From: Haematobia irritans
Lineage: Eukaryota; Arthropoda; Insecta; Diptera; Muscidae
NCBI RefSeq assembly: GCF_050003625.1
Contig: NC_134397.1
Coordinates: forward strand, 194,267,063 to 194,331,062
Direction: 5' to 3'
Length of the DNA stretch: 64,000 nucleotides
Shown: one piece after another, positions 12,763-23,907 of the stretch
Layout: each line of letters opens with the position of its first letter
How positions within the stretch are numbered: position 1 is the first letter of the stretch
Position numbers and translations under genes: made by a program
The notes under the pieces: model-generated
What the model saw: only the letters and a program-made list of their open reading frames with translations
What the model was told of the DNA's origin: nothing
Databases searched by the model: none

Positions 12763-13458
12763 GAAATAAAATTTTCAGAAAATTTTCTATAGAAATAAAA
12801 TTTTGAGAAAATTTTCTATAGAAATAAAATGTTGACAAAATTTTCTACAAAAATAAATTTTTAGATGGAAATAAAATGTTGACAAAAAAATTTTCTATAG
12901 AAATAAAATTTTTACAAAATCTTCTATAGAAATAAAATTTTGACAAAATTTTCTATAGAAATAAAATTTTGACAAAATTTTCTATAAAATTAAAATTTTG
13001 ACAACATTTTCTATAGAAATAAAATTTTGACAAAACTTTATATAGAAATAAAATGTCTACAAAATTGTCATAGAAATAAAATTTTGACAACATTTTACGT
13101 AGCAATAAAATTTTGACAAAATTTTTTATAGCAATATAAACAAAATAAAATAAAATTTTCTAGATATTTCTCTGTAGAAATAAAATTTTCAGAAAATTTT
13201 CTATATAAATCAAATTTGGGAAAATTTTCTATAGAAATATAATGTTGTGAAAATTTTGTATACAAATAAAATGTTTTTTCCATAGAAACTAAATTTTGAT
13301 AAATTTTAGATAGAAATAAAATTTTGGACAAAATTTTAGATAGAAATAAAATTTTAAGAAAAATTTTTATAGAAATAAAATTTTCAGAAAAATTTTTATA
13401 GAAATAAAATTTTCATAAAATTTTCTATAGAAATAAAATTTTCATAAAATTTCGACAA

Positions 13459-13532
13459 AAATATGTTTTCAAAGCTTCACCAAAAAGCCGCTCGGGCTTG
13501 GCTATTAAAAGTAGGTTCTTGTCATTAAGCTA
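13459..13532 (+). mobile_element. SINE fragment, second duplicated copy
   Basis: It lies exactly 770 bp after the fragment at 12689, with a single base change near its start (ACTATG to AATATG). It is part of the duplicated unit and not a separate insertion. Confidence 0.65.
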
Positions 13533-14135
13533 GAAATAAAATTTTCAGAAAATTTTCTATAGAAATAAAATTTTGAGAAAATTTTCTATAGAAATAAAAT
13601 GTTGACAAAATTTTCTACAAAAATAAATTTTTAGATGGAAATAAAATGTTGACAAAAAAATTTTCTATAGAAATAAAATTTTGACAAAATCTTCTATAGA
13701 AATAAAATTTTGACAAAATTTTCTATAGAAATAAAATTTTGACAAAATTTTCTATAAAATTAAAATTTTGACAACATTTTCTATAGAAATAAAATTTTGA
13801 CAAAACTTTATATAGAAATAAAATGTCTACAAAATTGTCATAGAAATAAAATTTTGACAACATTTTACGTAGCAATAAAATTTTGACAAAATTTTTTATA
13901 GCAATATAAACAAAATAAAATAAAATTTTCTAGAAATTTCTCTGTAGAAATAAAATTTTCAGAAAATTTTCTATATAAATCAAATTTGGGAAAATTTTCT
14001 ATAGAAATATAATGTTGTGAAAATTTTGTATACAAATAAAATGTTTTTTCCATAGAAACTAAATTTTGATAAATTTTAGATAGAAATAAAATTTTGGACA
14101 AAATTTTAGATAGAAATAAAATTTTGACAAAATTT

Positions 14136-14206
14136 GCTATTTTGACAAAATTATGTTATCAAAGCTTAACCAAAAAGTCGTTTGGTCTCGGCTATAAAAA
14201 GGAACC
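14136..14206 (+). mobile_element. SINE fragment, left half, split by the TTAA element
   Basis: It matches the same middle part of the SINE (CAAAGCTTAACC...CTCGGCTATAAAAAGGAACC) and stops exactly at the TTAA preceding the inverted-repeat element. The next SINE bases (ACACAGAATCGGACAGCA) reappear 3.8 kb later at 18029, so the SINE was there first. Confidence 0.7.
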
Positions 14207-15469
14207 TTAACCCTTTCACTACCGATGTCCACCTGGAAGGACATGACTTTGAGAGTCTGATTATACATTATCCTTGTACGCTCTATTTAAAATTTTTGTT
14301 GTAGTATATTAAGGGGGTCCATCTAATATTAACTTACCAGTTTTATATAGTCGAACATGTGTTTCATCAATTTGATGCAAGTTTTTTTTCTATGGAAAAA
14401 GTGAAATCTCAATTTTTTGTCATTTCTGGCATTGCCCTTGAGCAATTGGGGTGACCTATTTATAGTATACAAAATTCAAAATTATTATAAAAAAGAGATT
14501 GCATCGGGCTCTGTAAATCCGATAGCAGCTAAAAAAAACATATTTTCACGACTTTGAGATTTGAAGGAACTCGACACGATTTTAGTAAAAATAATTCAAG
14601 CACGGAAAAGTCTAAATTTTCTAGCTAACCAGTTCGTAAAATAAACAGATATTCATCCTATGTATATCCTATATACAAAATTCAAACCTTAAGGAGTTTT
14701 AATGAACTTCTTCCGTTTTTGAATTCGTAAGCCAGAACTCGGATAAAAAAGTTATCAAAACTAAGCTTTCGATTATTTATATTACATATCAGATCGTATA
14801 TTATAATCACGCTTAAAGAGATGGGGCTCAAGTAAATGCTGAATAACATAGCACAAAACATAAAATGTTTATTAAAATGAAAATTTGGGAAAAATGGATA
14901 CATTTTAGAAGTCCTATAAGTATTTTGAAAAATACTTCCAAAAATATTGTTTTAGACAATGCTACTTATTTTCCAAACAATATCTACATACTACTATTTT
15001 CCAAAATATATATAATACCAAAATATATCAAAAAAAAAAAAAAAACAAAATCTTTTAACAGAATTAATGGTCACATATTAAAATGTGTTTAAGTATATTT
15101 AGGTGATTTGACGCCTTTGACTACCAGCGTCCACCTAGGAGGACATCTTGCTACAACCATGTTTACATAATTTTACATCCAAAATTTATTGTTTTGTACT
15201 CTATATCACTAGAATACACTAGTTATGAAGAAAAAACAAGTATATACGGCCGTATGTTCGGCCAGGCCGAACCTTATGTACCCTCCACCATGGATTGCGT
15301 AGAAACTTCTACTGAAGACTGTCAACCACAATCGAATTACTTGCGTTGCGGTATCACTTTCCGATGGCAAAGTATCTTGGAACTTCCTAACACCGTCTTC
15401 TAAATTGAAAGGTAGTCCATATGTGGTATATATTAAACTAAAAAAGGCCGATTAAATACGTATATAATT

Positions 15470-15985
15470 AAGTTTGACAAAATTTTCTATAGAAATAAAA
15501 TTTTGATAAAAGTTTCTATAGAAATAAAATTTTGAAAAAAATAAAATTTTGACAACATTTTCTATAGAAGTAAAATTTGGACAAAATTTTCTACAGAAAT
15601 AAAATTTTAACAAAATTTTTTATAGAAATAAAATTTTGACAAAATTTTCTATAGAAATAACATTTTGACAAAATTTTCCATGGAAATAAAATTTTGACAA
15701 AATTTTTTATAGAAATAAAATTTTGACAAAATTTTCTATAGAAATAACATTTTGACAAAATTTTCAATAGAATTAAAATTTTGACAACATTCTCTATATA
15801 ATTAAAATTTTGACAACATTCTCTATAGAATTAAAATTTTGACAACATTTTCTATGGAAATAAAATTTTGCCAAAATTTTCTATAGAAATAAAATTTGAC
15901 AAAATTTTCTATAAGGATAAAATTTTGACAAAATTTTCCATAAAAATAAAATTTTGACAAAATTTTCTATACAAATAAAATTTTG
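15470..15985 (+). repeat. 29-bp minisatellite block inside the nested element (1 of 3)
   Basis: About 18 plus-oriented monomers. The block ends in AAAATTTTGGTAGATTATTT followed by TTGGCTCGACTGGCAACC. The same exit sequence closes the next two blocks, so these units were amplified together. Confidence 0.85.
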
Positions 15986-16387
15986 GTAGATTATTTTTGG
16001 CTCGACTGGCAACCATGATTATGAACCGATATGGACCAATTTTTGTTTGATTGGAGATCGGCTATATATAACTATAGACCTATATGGACCAATTTTGGCA
16101 TGGTTATTAGCGGCCATATACTAACACCACGTTGCAAATTTCAACCGTATCGGATGAATTTTGCTTCTCCAACAGGCTCCGGAGATCAAATCTGGGGAAC
16201 GGTTTATATGGGGGCTATATATAATTTTGGACCGATGTAGACCAATTTTTGCATCGTTGTTAGAGACCATATAACACCACGTACCAAATTTCAACCGAAT
16301 CGGATGAATTTTGCTCCTCCAAGAGGTTCCCGAGGTCAAATCTGGGGATCGATTTATATGGGGGCTATATATAATTATGGACCGATA

Positions 16388-17435
16388 TTGACAAAATAAA
16401 ATTTTGACAACATTTTCTATAGAAGTAAAATTTGTACAAAATTTTCTATAGAAATAAATTTTAACAAAATTTTCTATAGAAATAAAATTTTAACAAAATT
16501 TTCTATAGAAATAAAATTTTGACAAAATTTTTTATAGAAATAAAATATTGACAAAATTTTCTATAGAAATAACATTTTGACAAAATTTTCTATAGAAATA
16601 AAATTTTGACAAAATTTTCAATAGAATTAAAACATTCATGACAACATTCTCTATAGAATTAAAATTTTGACATTTTCTGTAGAAATAAAATGTGACAAAA
16701 TTTTCTATAGGAATAAAATTTTGACAAAATTTTCCAAAAAATAAAATTTTAGTAGATTATTTTTGGCTCGAGTGGCAACCATGATTATGAACCGATATGG
16801 ACCAATTTTTGTGTGATTGGGGATCGGCTATACATAACTAAAAACATATATGAACCAATTCTTGCGTGTTTGTTAGAGGCCACATACTAACACCACGTTC
16901 CAAATTTCAACAGGATTTGATGAATTTTGCTCCGGAGGACAAATCTGGGGATCGGTTTATATGGGGGCTATTTATATATAATTATGGACCGATATGGACC
17001 AATTCTTGCATGGTTGTTAGATCAGATAAATTTCGCCCCTGCAAGAGGCTCCGGAAAATTTTGACAACATTTTCTATAGGAATAAAATTTGACAAAATTT
17101 TCTATAGAAATAAATTTTAACAAAATTTTCTATAGAAATAAAATTTTAACAAAATTTTCTATAGAAATAAACTTTTGTCAAAATTTTCTATAGAAATAAA
17201 ATTTTGACAAAATTTTTTATAGAAATAAAATATTGACAAAATTTTCTATAGAAATAACATTTTGACTAAATTTTCTATAGAAATAAAATTTTGACAAAAT
17301 TTTCAATAGAATTAAAACATTCATGACAACATTCTCTATAGAATTAAAATTTTGACATTTTCTGTAGAAATAAAATGTGACAAAATTTCTATAGGAATAA
17401 AATTTTGACAAAATTTTCCAAAAAATAAAATTTTA
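16388..17435 (+). repeat. 29-bp minisatellite blocks 2 and 3 inside the nested element, tandemly duplicated
   Basis: Blocks at about 16388-16750 and 17057-17435 share the same unusual monomer order, including AATTAAAACATTCATGAC, and the same exit (AGTAGATTATTTTTGGCTCG). The unit of minisatellite plus single-copy-like sequence has been duplicated with an offset of about 690 bp. Confidence 0.75.
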
Positions 17436-18025
17436 GTAGATTATTTTTGGCTCGAGTGGCAACCATGATTATGAACCGATATGGACCAATTTTTGTGTGA
17501 TTGGGGATCGGCTATGTATAACTATAGACATATATGGACCAATTCTTGCGTGTTTGTTAGAGGCCACATACTAACACCACGTTCCAAATGTCAACAGGAT
17601 CTGATGAATTTTGCTCCGGAGGACAAATCTGGGGATCGGTTTATATGGGGGCTATTTATATATAATTATGGACCGATATGGACCAATTCTTGCATGGTTG
17701 TTAGATCGGATAAATTTTGCTCCTGCAAGAGGCTCCGGAGGTCACATCTGGGGATCGGTTTATATGGGGGCTATATATAATTATGGACCGATATGGACCA
17801 ATTCTTGCATGGTTGTTAGAGACCATATATGTACACCATGTACCAAATTTCAGCCAGATCGGATGAAATATGCTACTCTTGGCTCCGCAAGCCAAATCTG
17901 GAGGTCCGTTTATATGGGGGCTATACGTAATGATGGAATGGAATGACAAAGTTAATATACCCCCATCCTATGGTGGAGGGTATAATAATTTTTCAATGGC
18001 TACTTTTAATTCGGTAGTGAAAGGG

Positions 18026-18078
18026 TTAACACAGAATCGGACAGCATTCCTTGATAAGAGTGAAATTCACTATATTTA
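18026..18078 (+). mobile_element. SINE fragment, right half
   Basis: TTAACACAGAATCGGACAGC, then TTGATAAGAGTGAAATTCAC, matches the distal part of the SINE at 33557 (TTAACATGGAATCGGGCAGC, then GATAAGAGAGAAGTTCAC). It continues the left half at 14136-14206 once the TTAA element is removed. Confidence 0.7.
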
Positions 18079-19485
18079 GTCTAACTAACCATAACGGTTG
18101 TATACAACAAAAAGCTCAAACATCTAAACGTAAAAGTATTTTCTTGTGGGATAAGGATATTTTCTTATTTTTCCTTGAGAACAATAGAAATAATTTCTAA
18201 ACTTGACGACAGTTATTCATTTCAACACATATATCTCTGTGTCAGTTTAATGGTAAAACAATGTTAAAAGTTTCCTTAATAACCGTTTTAATGTTATAAT
18301 ACCGTGAACATCGTGGTATAAACTTGAATATGCCAAATTAAGCAATTCAAGATTTAAAATAAAATTGAATTAGTTGCAAAATTGGTTTTTGAACGCCATA
18401 AATAATCCTTAAAATGTTTGTGTAGAATAATCGCTCTTCTTATTTTTATGCAGAGAGGATATTAAATATCTCAAAATCATGTTCAAACTAAAGCAACAGA
18501 AAAAATACCGATAAACACACACACACACATACACGCGTAAATAGTTGGGAAATGGCTGGCTACGTGTTGGAAATACTTAAAATTAACTAAACTACTATCT
18601 TAAATACACACACACAAACAGACATGCATACATACACCCACCCACACTTTGGGAGTAAGCAAACACCACTTTATTCTCACTCATTGTGTGAGAACAAAGT
18701 TTACTCTCTGTTGTTTCACTTCCGTTTGTTTAACAAAAAGTGAACATTTTTGTTTTTGTTTCTCAACTAAATCCTGCAAAATGTCTACACACAGACTGCT
18801 GCCATGAAACTGGTCGAACGTGTCTCAGCCATATTCGTTCTTTTGTTCATACGGTAGTAGGAAGTTTGATTTAGGGGTATTCAAACTTTATTCATATAAA
18901 ATAAGTTCTCAACAATGCAGTGGATATCATCAAACTATGGTCCCTTTACTCTCCGCAATAGGAGTGGAAGGTCTCTTCCTCTGATAATAATGGAACTTTT
19001 AAATTGTTCCCCATGTCGCATGGGCGTTTTTATGTCTTATTTATGTCAGCATGTTTATTTTATTTTTGTTTTTTCGTTTTTTTTTTTTTTTGGACATCTC
19101 AAAAATAAATCGTTTTGCAATTCTCTGGCTTGGCAAGGGGATGTAAAGGAGACAACACCACCATCTCAACGATGACCATTAAAAACAGACAAAAACCTGC
19201 ATTTAATCGAAATATAAAAGTTTTTAATGAACTCTTGAGTACTAGTGACAATAAAATATAACGATGGGAAGCTTGTGGATGCTTCGACCAGAGATCGAAA
19301 TGTCTATGTGATGACACGACATGCTACAAACTTCATGATAATGGTCTTGTACTCGAACACTTGAGAGGAATTGAAGGACATTAAGCTGTCAAAAGAAGCC
19401 AATAGAAAATGGTATTGTTACATATTTTATTGGAATGGATTTTTTTTAAATATATGAGAGAAACGAAAATTTCACTTGACACAAT
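18079..19485. other. Unique DNA with CA microsatellites, no gene seen
   Basis: It includes an ACAC run at 18514-18533, an imperfect ACAC/CATA/CCCA run at 18605-18648, and a T run near 19080. Two frames under 90 codons (18915-19175 plus, 19099-19317 minus) overlap each other antisense and show no motif. No other element was recognised. Confidence 0.5.
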
Positions 19486-19487
19486 CA

Positions 19488-19510
19488 TACAGGGTGACTG
19501 ATATGTAATG
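19488..19510. mobile_element. Mariner terminal repeat remnant
   Basis: TACAGGGTGACTGATATGTAA is nearly the same as the mariner end at 57490. Only the tip is left; it is followed at once by a truncated GTCC-type element. Confidence 0.55.
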
Positions 19511-19529
19511 CAACTGTGTAAATTATTAT

Positions 19530-19832
19530 TTATACCCACATTGTGAAACGCCATGAAGGAGACGAGACTTTGGCAAAAATGCTCTGGGCTTGTCCTTGAA
19601 TTGATCTAGCCATGATCGTCTGCCACCGTCGCTTCAAATTTAGATATAGCTCCCATATGCATATTTCGACCAGAAGCCGAAATTTTACACCCCTTTTCGC
19701 GAAATTTTGCACAGGGAGTAATATTAGCATTCTAGCCAGAAGCCGAAATTTTACACCCCTTTTCCTGAAATTTTGCACAAGGAGTAGAATTAGCATTCCA
19801 CCTTTTGTACAAATCGGTTCAGATATGTATTA
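19530..19832 (+). mobile_element. Truncated interspersed element of the CCCTGCGCCACACTG family
   Basis: TATACCCACATTGTGAAACG, GAAGGAGACGAGA, CTTTGGCAAAAATGCTCTGG and TCTAGCCATG match, with deletions, the head of the more complete element at 46868-47900. A following tandem piece (GAAGCCGAAATTTTACACCCC) is present twice, at about 19674 and 19738. No coding capacity. Confidence 0.6.
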
Positions 19833-19834
19833 GA

Positions 19835-19985
19835 GGTGTGTACGTGACACGAAATTGTCGTGACTCATGAAAATTTTCGTGACTCACGCGTGAGTCTCGC
19901 TGACGGCAACGGCGTGCGTATGCGTGAGCGTAATTAACCAACGAAATGTCGAGCGTGATTCACGAAAATAACGTGGATCTACAAA
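19835..19985. repeat. CGTGACTCACG-rich palindromic repeat
   Basis: A GC-richer island in AT-rich DNA. TCGTGACTCATGA, TTCGTGACTCACGCGTGAG and GTGATTCACGAAAAT repeat in both directions, including the perfect 16-bp palindrome GACTCACGCGTGAGTC at 19881-19896. It probably belongs to an interspersed repeat whose borders I cannot place. Confidence 0.55.
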
Positions 19986-20029
19986 GAGGTTATATTATAC
20001 TCTAATATAGTCCGCCCGTTAGTTTAGAT

Positions 20030-20192
20030 ATGCTCGAAACCACTTGGAGAAGCCTTGAAACACTCAGAGAAATATCACCAGCAGTACTGAGGTGGGATAA
20101 TCCACCGCTGAACAACTTTTTGGTGTTCGGTCGAAGTAGGAATCGACTTTGTGTATGCAAGGCGGGCATACTAACAATTAGACCACGGTGGC
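20030..20192 (-). mobile_element. SINE 5' part, minus strand
   Basis: Read on the minus strand it begins GCCACCGTGGTCTAATTGTT, continues CCCGCCTTGCATACACAA and ACACCAAAAAGTTGTTCAGC, and ends in TCCAAGTGGTTTCGAG. This is the tRNA-derived head and first half of the SINE at 33557. Bases CGTGGGTT of the B-box region are deleted, so it cannot be transcribed from an intact internal promoter. Confidence 0.8.
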
Positions 20193-20212
20193 TATTTATG
20201 GCCTTCAATAAG

Positions 20213-20335
20213 CCGATAAAAGCCATCGAAAAAGCCAGGCTGCACAAAGTCACTCTGCGGTACTTTAGTCAATTTTTGGCGAAGCAAAGTCTTTAGATGA
20301 TCAACCCTTTGGTACTTTTAGAGCCAACCTTCAAG
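20213..20335 (-). pseudogene. Mariner transposase C-terminal relic
   Basis: On the minus strand one frame reads VDHLKTLLRQKLTKVPQS and on to GFFDGFYRLIEG. This matches the usual mariner C-terminal pattern (LKxxLxxxWAKIPQxxxRxxxxxFxxRLxxI) and the relic at 63579. The frame stops at the junction with the SINE at 20192. No catalytic residues are left. Confidence 0.65.
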
Positions 20336-20410
20336 ATCCGGAGATTTTGCCGTATAAGTAAAGCGAGAACTTATTTTATAAGTCATTCTGGGTTGACGGG
20401 CGTTGAGCAC

Positions 20411-20450
20411 AATTGCCACTCCAGCCACAAATAATCTACCAAAATTTGGA
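20411..20450. other. Shared minisatellite boundary sequence
   Basis: ATTGCCACTCCAGCCACAAA followed by TAATCTACCAAAATTTGG. The same sequence, in either orientation, flanks array material at about 15983, 16751, 17433, 34976, 59500 and 63900. It marks where element sequence passes into the 29-bp repeat. Confidence 0.65.
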
Positions 20451-20454
20451 GAAA

Positions 20455-22335
20455 ATTTTACCATTATTTTACCATTCATTAGAAAATTTTGTCAAAATTT
20501 TATTCCCATAGAATTTTTTTATTTCTATGGAAAATTTTGACAAAATTTTATTTCTAAAGAAAATGTTGTCAAAACTTTATTTCTATGGAAAATGTTCCCC
20601 AATTTTTATTTCTATAGGCAATTTTGTCAAACTTTTATTTCTGTATCAAATTTTGTAAAAATTTTATTTATATAGAAAATTTTGTCAAAATTTTATTTCT
20701 ATAGAAAATTTTGTCAAAATTTTATTTCTATAGAAAATTTTGTTATAATTATATTTTTCTATAGAAAATTTTATTTCCATAGAAAATTTTGTCAAAATTT
20801 TATTTCTATAGAAAATTTTGTCAAAATTTTATTTCTATAGAAAATTTTGCCAAAATTTTATTTCTGTAGAAAATTTTGTCAAAATTTTATTTCTATAGAA
20901 AATGTTGTCAAAATTTTATTTCTATAGACAATTGTGTGAAAAGTTTATTTCTGTAGAAAATTTTGTCAAAATTTTATTTCTATAAAAAATTTTGTCAAAA
21001 TTTCATTTCTAAAAAAATTTTGTCAAAATTTTATTTCTATAGAAAATTTTGCCAAAATTTTATTTCTATAGAAAATTTTGTAAAAATTTTATTTCTATAA
21101 AAATTTTTGTCAAAATTTTAGTTCTATAGAAAATTTTGTCAAAATTTTATTTCTATAGAAAATTTTTTCAAAATTTTATTTCTATAGAAAATTTTGTCAA
21201 AATTTTATTTCTATAGAAAATTTTGTAAAAATTTTATTTCTATAACAATTTTTGTCAAAATTTTAGTTCTATAGAAAATTTTGTCAAAATTTTATTTCTA
21301 TAGAAAATTTTGTCAAAATTTTATTTCTATAGAAAATTTTGTAAAAATTTTATTTCTATAAAAATTTTTGTCAAAATTTTAGTTCTATAGAAAATTTTGT
21401 CAAAATTTTATTTCTATAGAAAATTTTGTCAAAATTTTATTTCTATAAAAAATTTTGTCAAAATTTTATTTCTATAGAAAATTTTGTCAAAATTTTATTT
21501 CTAAAAAAATTTTTGTCAAAATTTTATTTCTATAGAAAATTTTGTCAAAATGTTATTTCTATAGAAAATTTTATCAACATTTTATTTCTATAGAAAATTT
21601 TGTAAAAATTTTATTTCTATAAAAATTTTTTCTCAAAATTTTAGTTCTATAGAAAATTTTGTCAAAATTTTATTTCTATAGAAAATTTTGTCAAAAATTT
21701 ATTCCTATAGAAAATTTTGTCAAAATTTTATTTCTATAGAAAATATTGTCAAAATTTTATTTCTTTAGAAAATTTTGTCAAAATTTTATTTCTATAGAAA
21801 ATGTTGTCAAAATTTTATTTCTATAGAAAATTTTGTCAAAATATTATATCTATAGACATTTTTGACAAAATTTTATTTCTATATAAATTTTTTTTTTAAA
21901 TTTTATTTCTTTATAAAATTTTGTCAAAATTTTATTTCTATGTAAAATTTTGTCAACATTTTATTTCTATGGAAAATTTTTTCAAAATGTTTTTCTATAG
22001 AAGATCTTGTAACAATTTTATTTCTATTGAAAATTTTGTCAAAATGTTATTTCTATAGAAAATTTTATCAAAATTTTATTTCTATAGAAATTTTTGTCAA
22101 AATTTTATTTCCATAGAAAATTTTGTCAAAATTTTATTTCCATAGAACATTTTTTAAAAATTTTATTTCTATAGAAAATTTTGTCAAAATTTTAGTTCTA
22201 TAGAAAATTTTGTCAAAATTGTATTCCTATAGAAAATTTTGTGAATGTTTTATTTCTATAGAAAATTTTGTCAAAATTTTATTTCTATTGAAAATTTTGT
22301 TAAAAATTTATTTCTATAGAAAATTTTGTGAAAAT
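20455..22335 (-). repeat. 29-bp minisatellite array, minus orientation
   Basis: About 64 monomers read as AAAATTTTGTCAAAATTTTA, then TTTCTATAG. The core is rather homogeneous. A three-monomer set containing TAAAAATTTTATTTCTAT and TTAGTTCTATAG recurs four times between 21050 and 21660 (higher-order repeat of about 120-160 bp). The short frame at 22210 is an artefact. Confidence 0.95.
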
Positions 22336-22857
22336 GGACAAGTTTCAGAAATTGCATTATTTGATAAATTTAAAAATTTAATTAAAATTAAAAAGTTCAT
22401 CCCAGCGAGGATTTGACCAATGTCGTTTGACTTTTTCACTTTCTTATTTCATATTGTGGTTTGCTCAATATTTACGACATTTATTAAAGATTGCCAGTAA
22501 GTTATAAGTACCTAAAAATTTATACAACTTTTCTCAGTTTTTTTAAACAGTTTAATAGAAAAGCCCTTTAACAGTTTAACAACGGATTACACGGTGGATG
22601 CATTGTTTGGTTGTTTATGTCCTTCGACCACTGCAAAGTTAACTCAACAACATTTTCAACATTCATTTAACTTTTGATATTAAAATGTTGGCCAAATATT
22701 CAAGTCGTTTAGGATTCTTTGTTCTTCGTTTAACTGTGAAATACGAGTAATTATTTTAATGCACTTTTGGTTTTCTAATGTTCGTTTGACCATGGGCGAG
22801 AGCATTCATTAGTAAAACATTTAAACCTTTGATACACTGACGAAAAATACGTAGGTA
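22336..22857. other. Unique AT-rich DNA, no gene seen
   Basis: A 520-bp spacer separating a minus from a plus array. There is no open frame of note and no recognised repeat. Confidence 0.5.
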
Positions 22858-23907
22858 CATTTTGAAAAAATTTTCTATAGAAATAAAATTTTAACAAAAT
22901 TTTCTATAGAAACAAAATTTTGACAAAATTTTCTATAGAAATAAAATTTTGATAAAATTTTTTATAGAAATAAAATTTTGGCAAAATTTTCTATAGAAAT
23001 AAAATTTTGACAAAATTTTCTATAGAAATAAAATTTTTACAAAATTTTCTATAGAAATAAAATTTTTAAAAATTTTCTATAGAAATAAAATTTTGATAAA
23101 ATTTTCTATAGAAATAAAATTTTGATAAAATTTTCTATACAAATAAAAAATTGACAAAATTTTCTATAGAAATAAAATTTTAACAAAATTTTCTATAGAA
23201 ACAAAATTTTGACAAATTTTTCTATGTTATAGAAACAACATTTTGACAAAATTTTCCATAGAAATAAAATATTGACAACATTTTTCATAGAAATACAATT
23301 TTGACAAAATTTTCTATAGAATCGCAATACAATTTTGACAAATTTTTCTATAGAAAAAAAAATTACAAAATTTTCTGTAAAAATAAAATTTTCAGAAAAT
23401 TGTCTATAGAAATTAAATTTTCAGAAAATTTTTTATAGAAATAAAATTTTTACAAAAATATAGAAATAAAATTTTGACAAAATTTTCTATAGAAATAAAA
23501 TTTTGACAAAATTTTCTATAGAAATAAAATTTTGACAAAATTTTCTATAGAAATAAAATTTTGATAAAATTTTCTATAGAAATAAAATTTTGACAAAATT
23601 TTCTATAGAAATAACATTTTTAAAAAATTTTCTATAGAAATAAAATGTTGACAAAATTTTCTATAGAAACAAAATTTTTACAAAATTTTCTATACAAATA
23701 ACATTTTTAAAAATTTTCTATAGAAATAAAATTTTGATAAAATTTTCTATAGAAATAAAACATTGACAAAATTTTCTATAGAAATAAAATTTTAACAAAA
23801 TGTTCTATAGAAACAACATGTTGACAAAATTTTCCATAGAAATAAAATATTGAAAAATTTTCCATAGAAATACAATTTTGACAAATTTTTCTATAGAAAT
23901 ACAATTT
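22858..23907 (+). repeat. 29-bp minisatellite array, plus orientation
   Basis: About 36 monomers. The set from TTTTTAAAAATTTTCTATAG to the GACAAATTTTTC variants occurs twice (about 23040-23230 and 23640-23830), indicating segmental amplification about 600 bp apart. Confidence 0.95.

Larger units (their letters stand above)
12503..14135 (+). repeat. 29-bp minisatellite array containing a 770-bp tandem duplication
   Basis: A plus-oriented array made largely of two near-identical 770-bp units, about 12583-13352 and 13353-14122. Each unit carries minisatellite monomers plus the same truncated SINE piece. Only about three base differences were seen over 770 bp, so the duplication is recent. The paired 78-codon minus frames at 13095-13331 and 13865-14101 differ in one residue and simply mirror this duplication. 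Confidence 0.9.
15228..17988. mobile_element. GTCC/DINE-like interspersed element carrying minisatellite, nested in the TTAA element
   Basis: The left end reads AACAAGTATATACGGCCG, then CGGCCAGGCCGAA and CCCTCCACCATGG. The right end is ATACCCCCATCCTATGGTGG followed by AGGGTATAA, the reverse complement of the starts at 32386 and 59634. Inside are several units of about 150 bp (ACCGATATGGACCAATTTTTG, then CAAATCTGGGGATCGG and TATATGGGGGCTATATATAA). They alternate with three short 29-bp minisatellite blocks (about 15470-15985, 16388-16750, 17057-17435). It resembles the Drosophila mini-me/DINE-1 type of non-autonomous Helitron-related element by general organisation; I infer the relation. Confidence 0.65.
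14207..18029. mobile_element. piggyBac-type non-autonomous element in TTAA
   Basis: CCCTTTCACTACCGA at 14211-14225 and TCGGTAGTGAAAGGG at 18011-18025 form a perfect 15-bp terminal inverted repeat. Both are flanked by TTAA (14207-14210 and 18026-18029). TTAA duplication and a CCC start are hallmarks of piggyBac elements. Just inside the left end, TGTCC and GGACA form a small hairpin around ACCTGGAA. A second related motif (CCTTTGACTACCAG, then CGTCCACCTAGGAGGACA) lies at about 15111-15144. No transposase is visible. About 1.05 kb is the element itself; the rest is a nested insertion at about 15228-17988. Confidence 0.8.
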
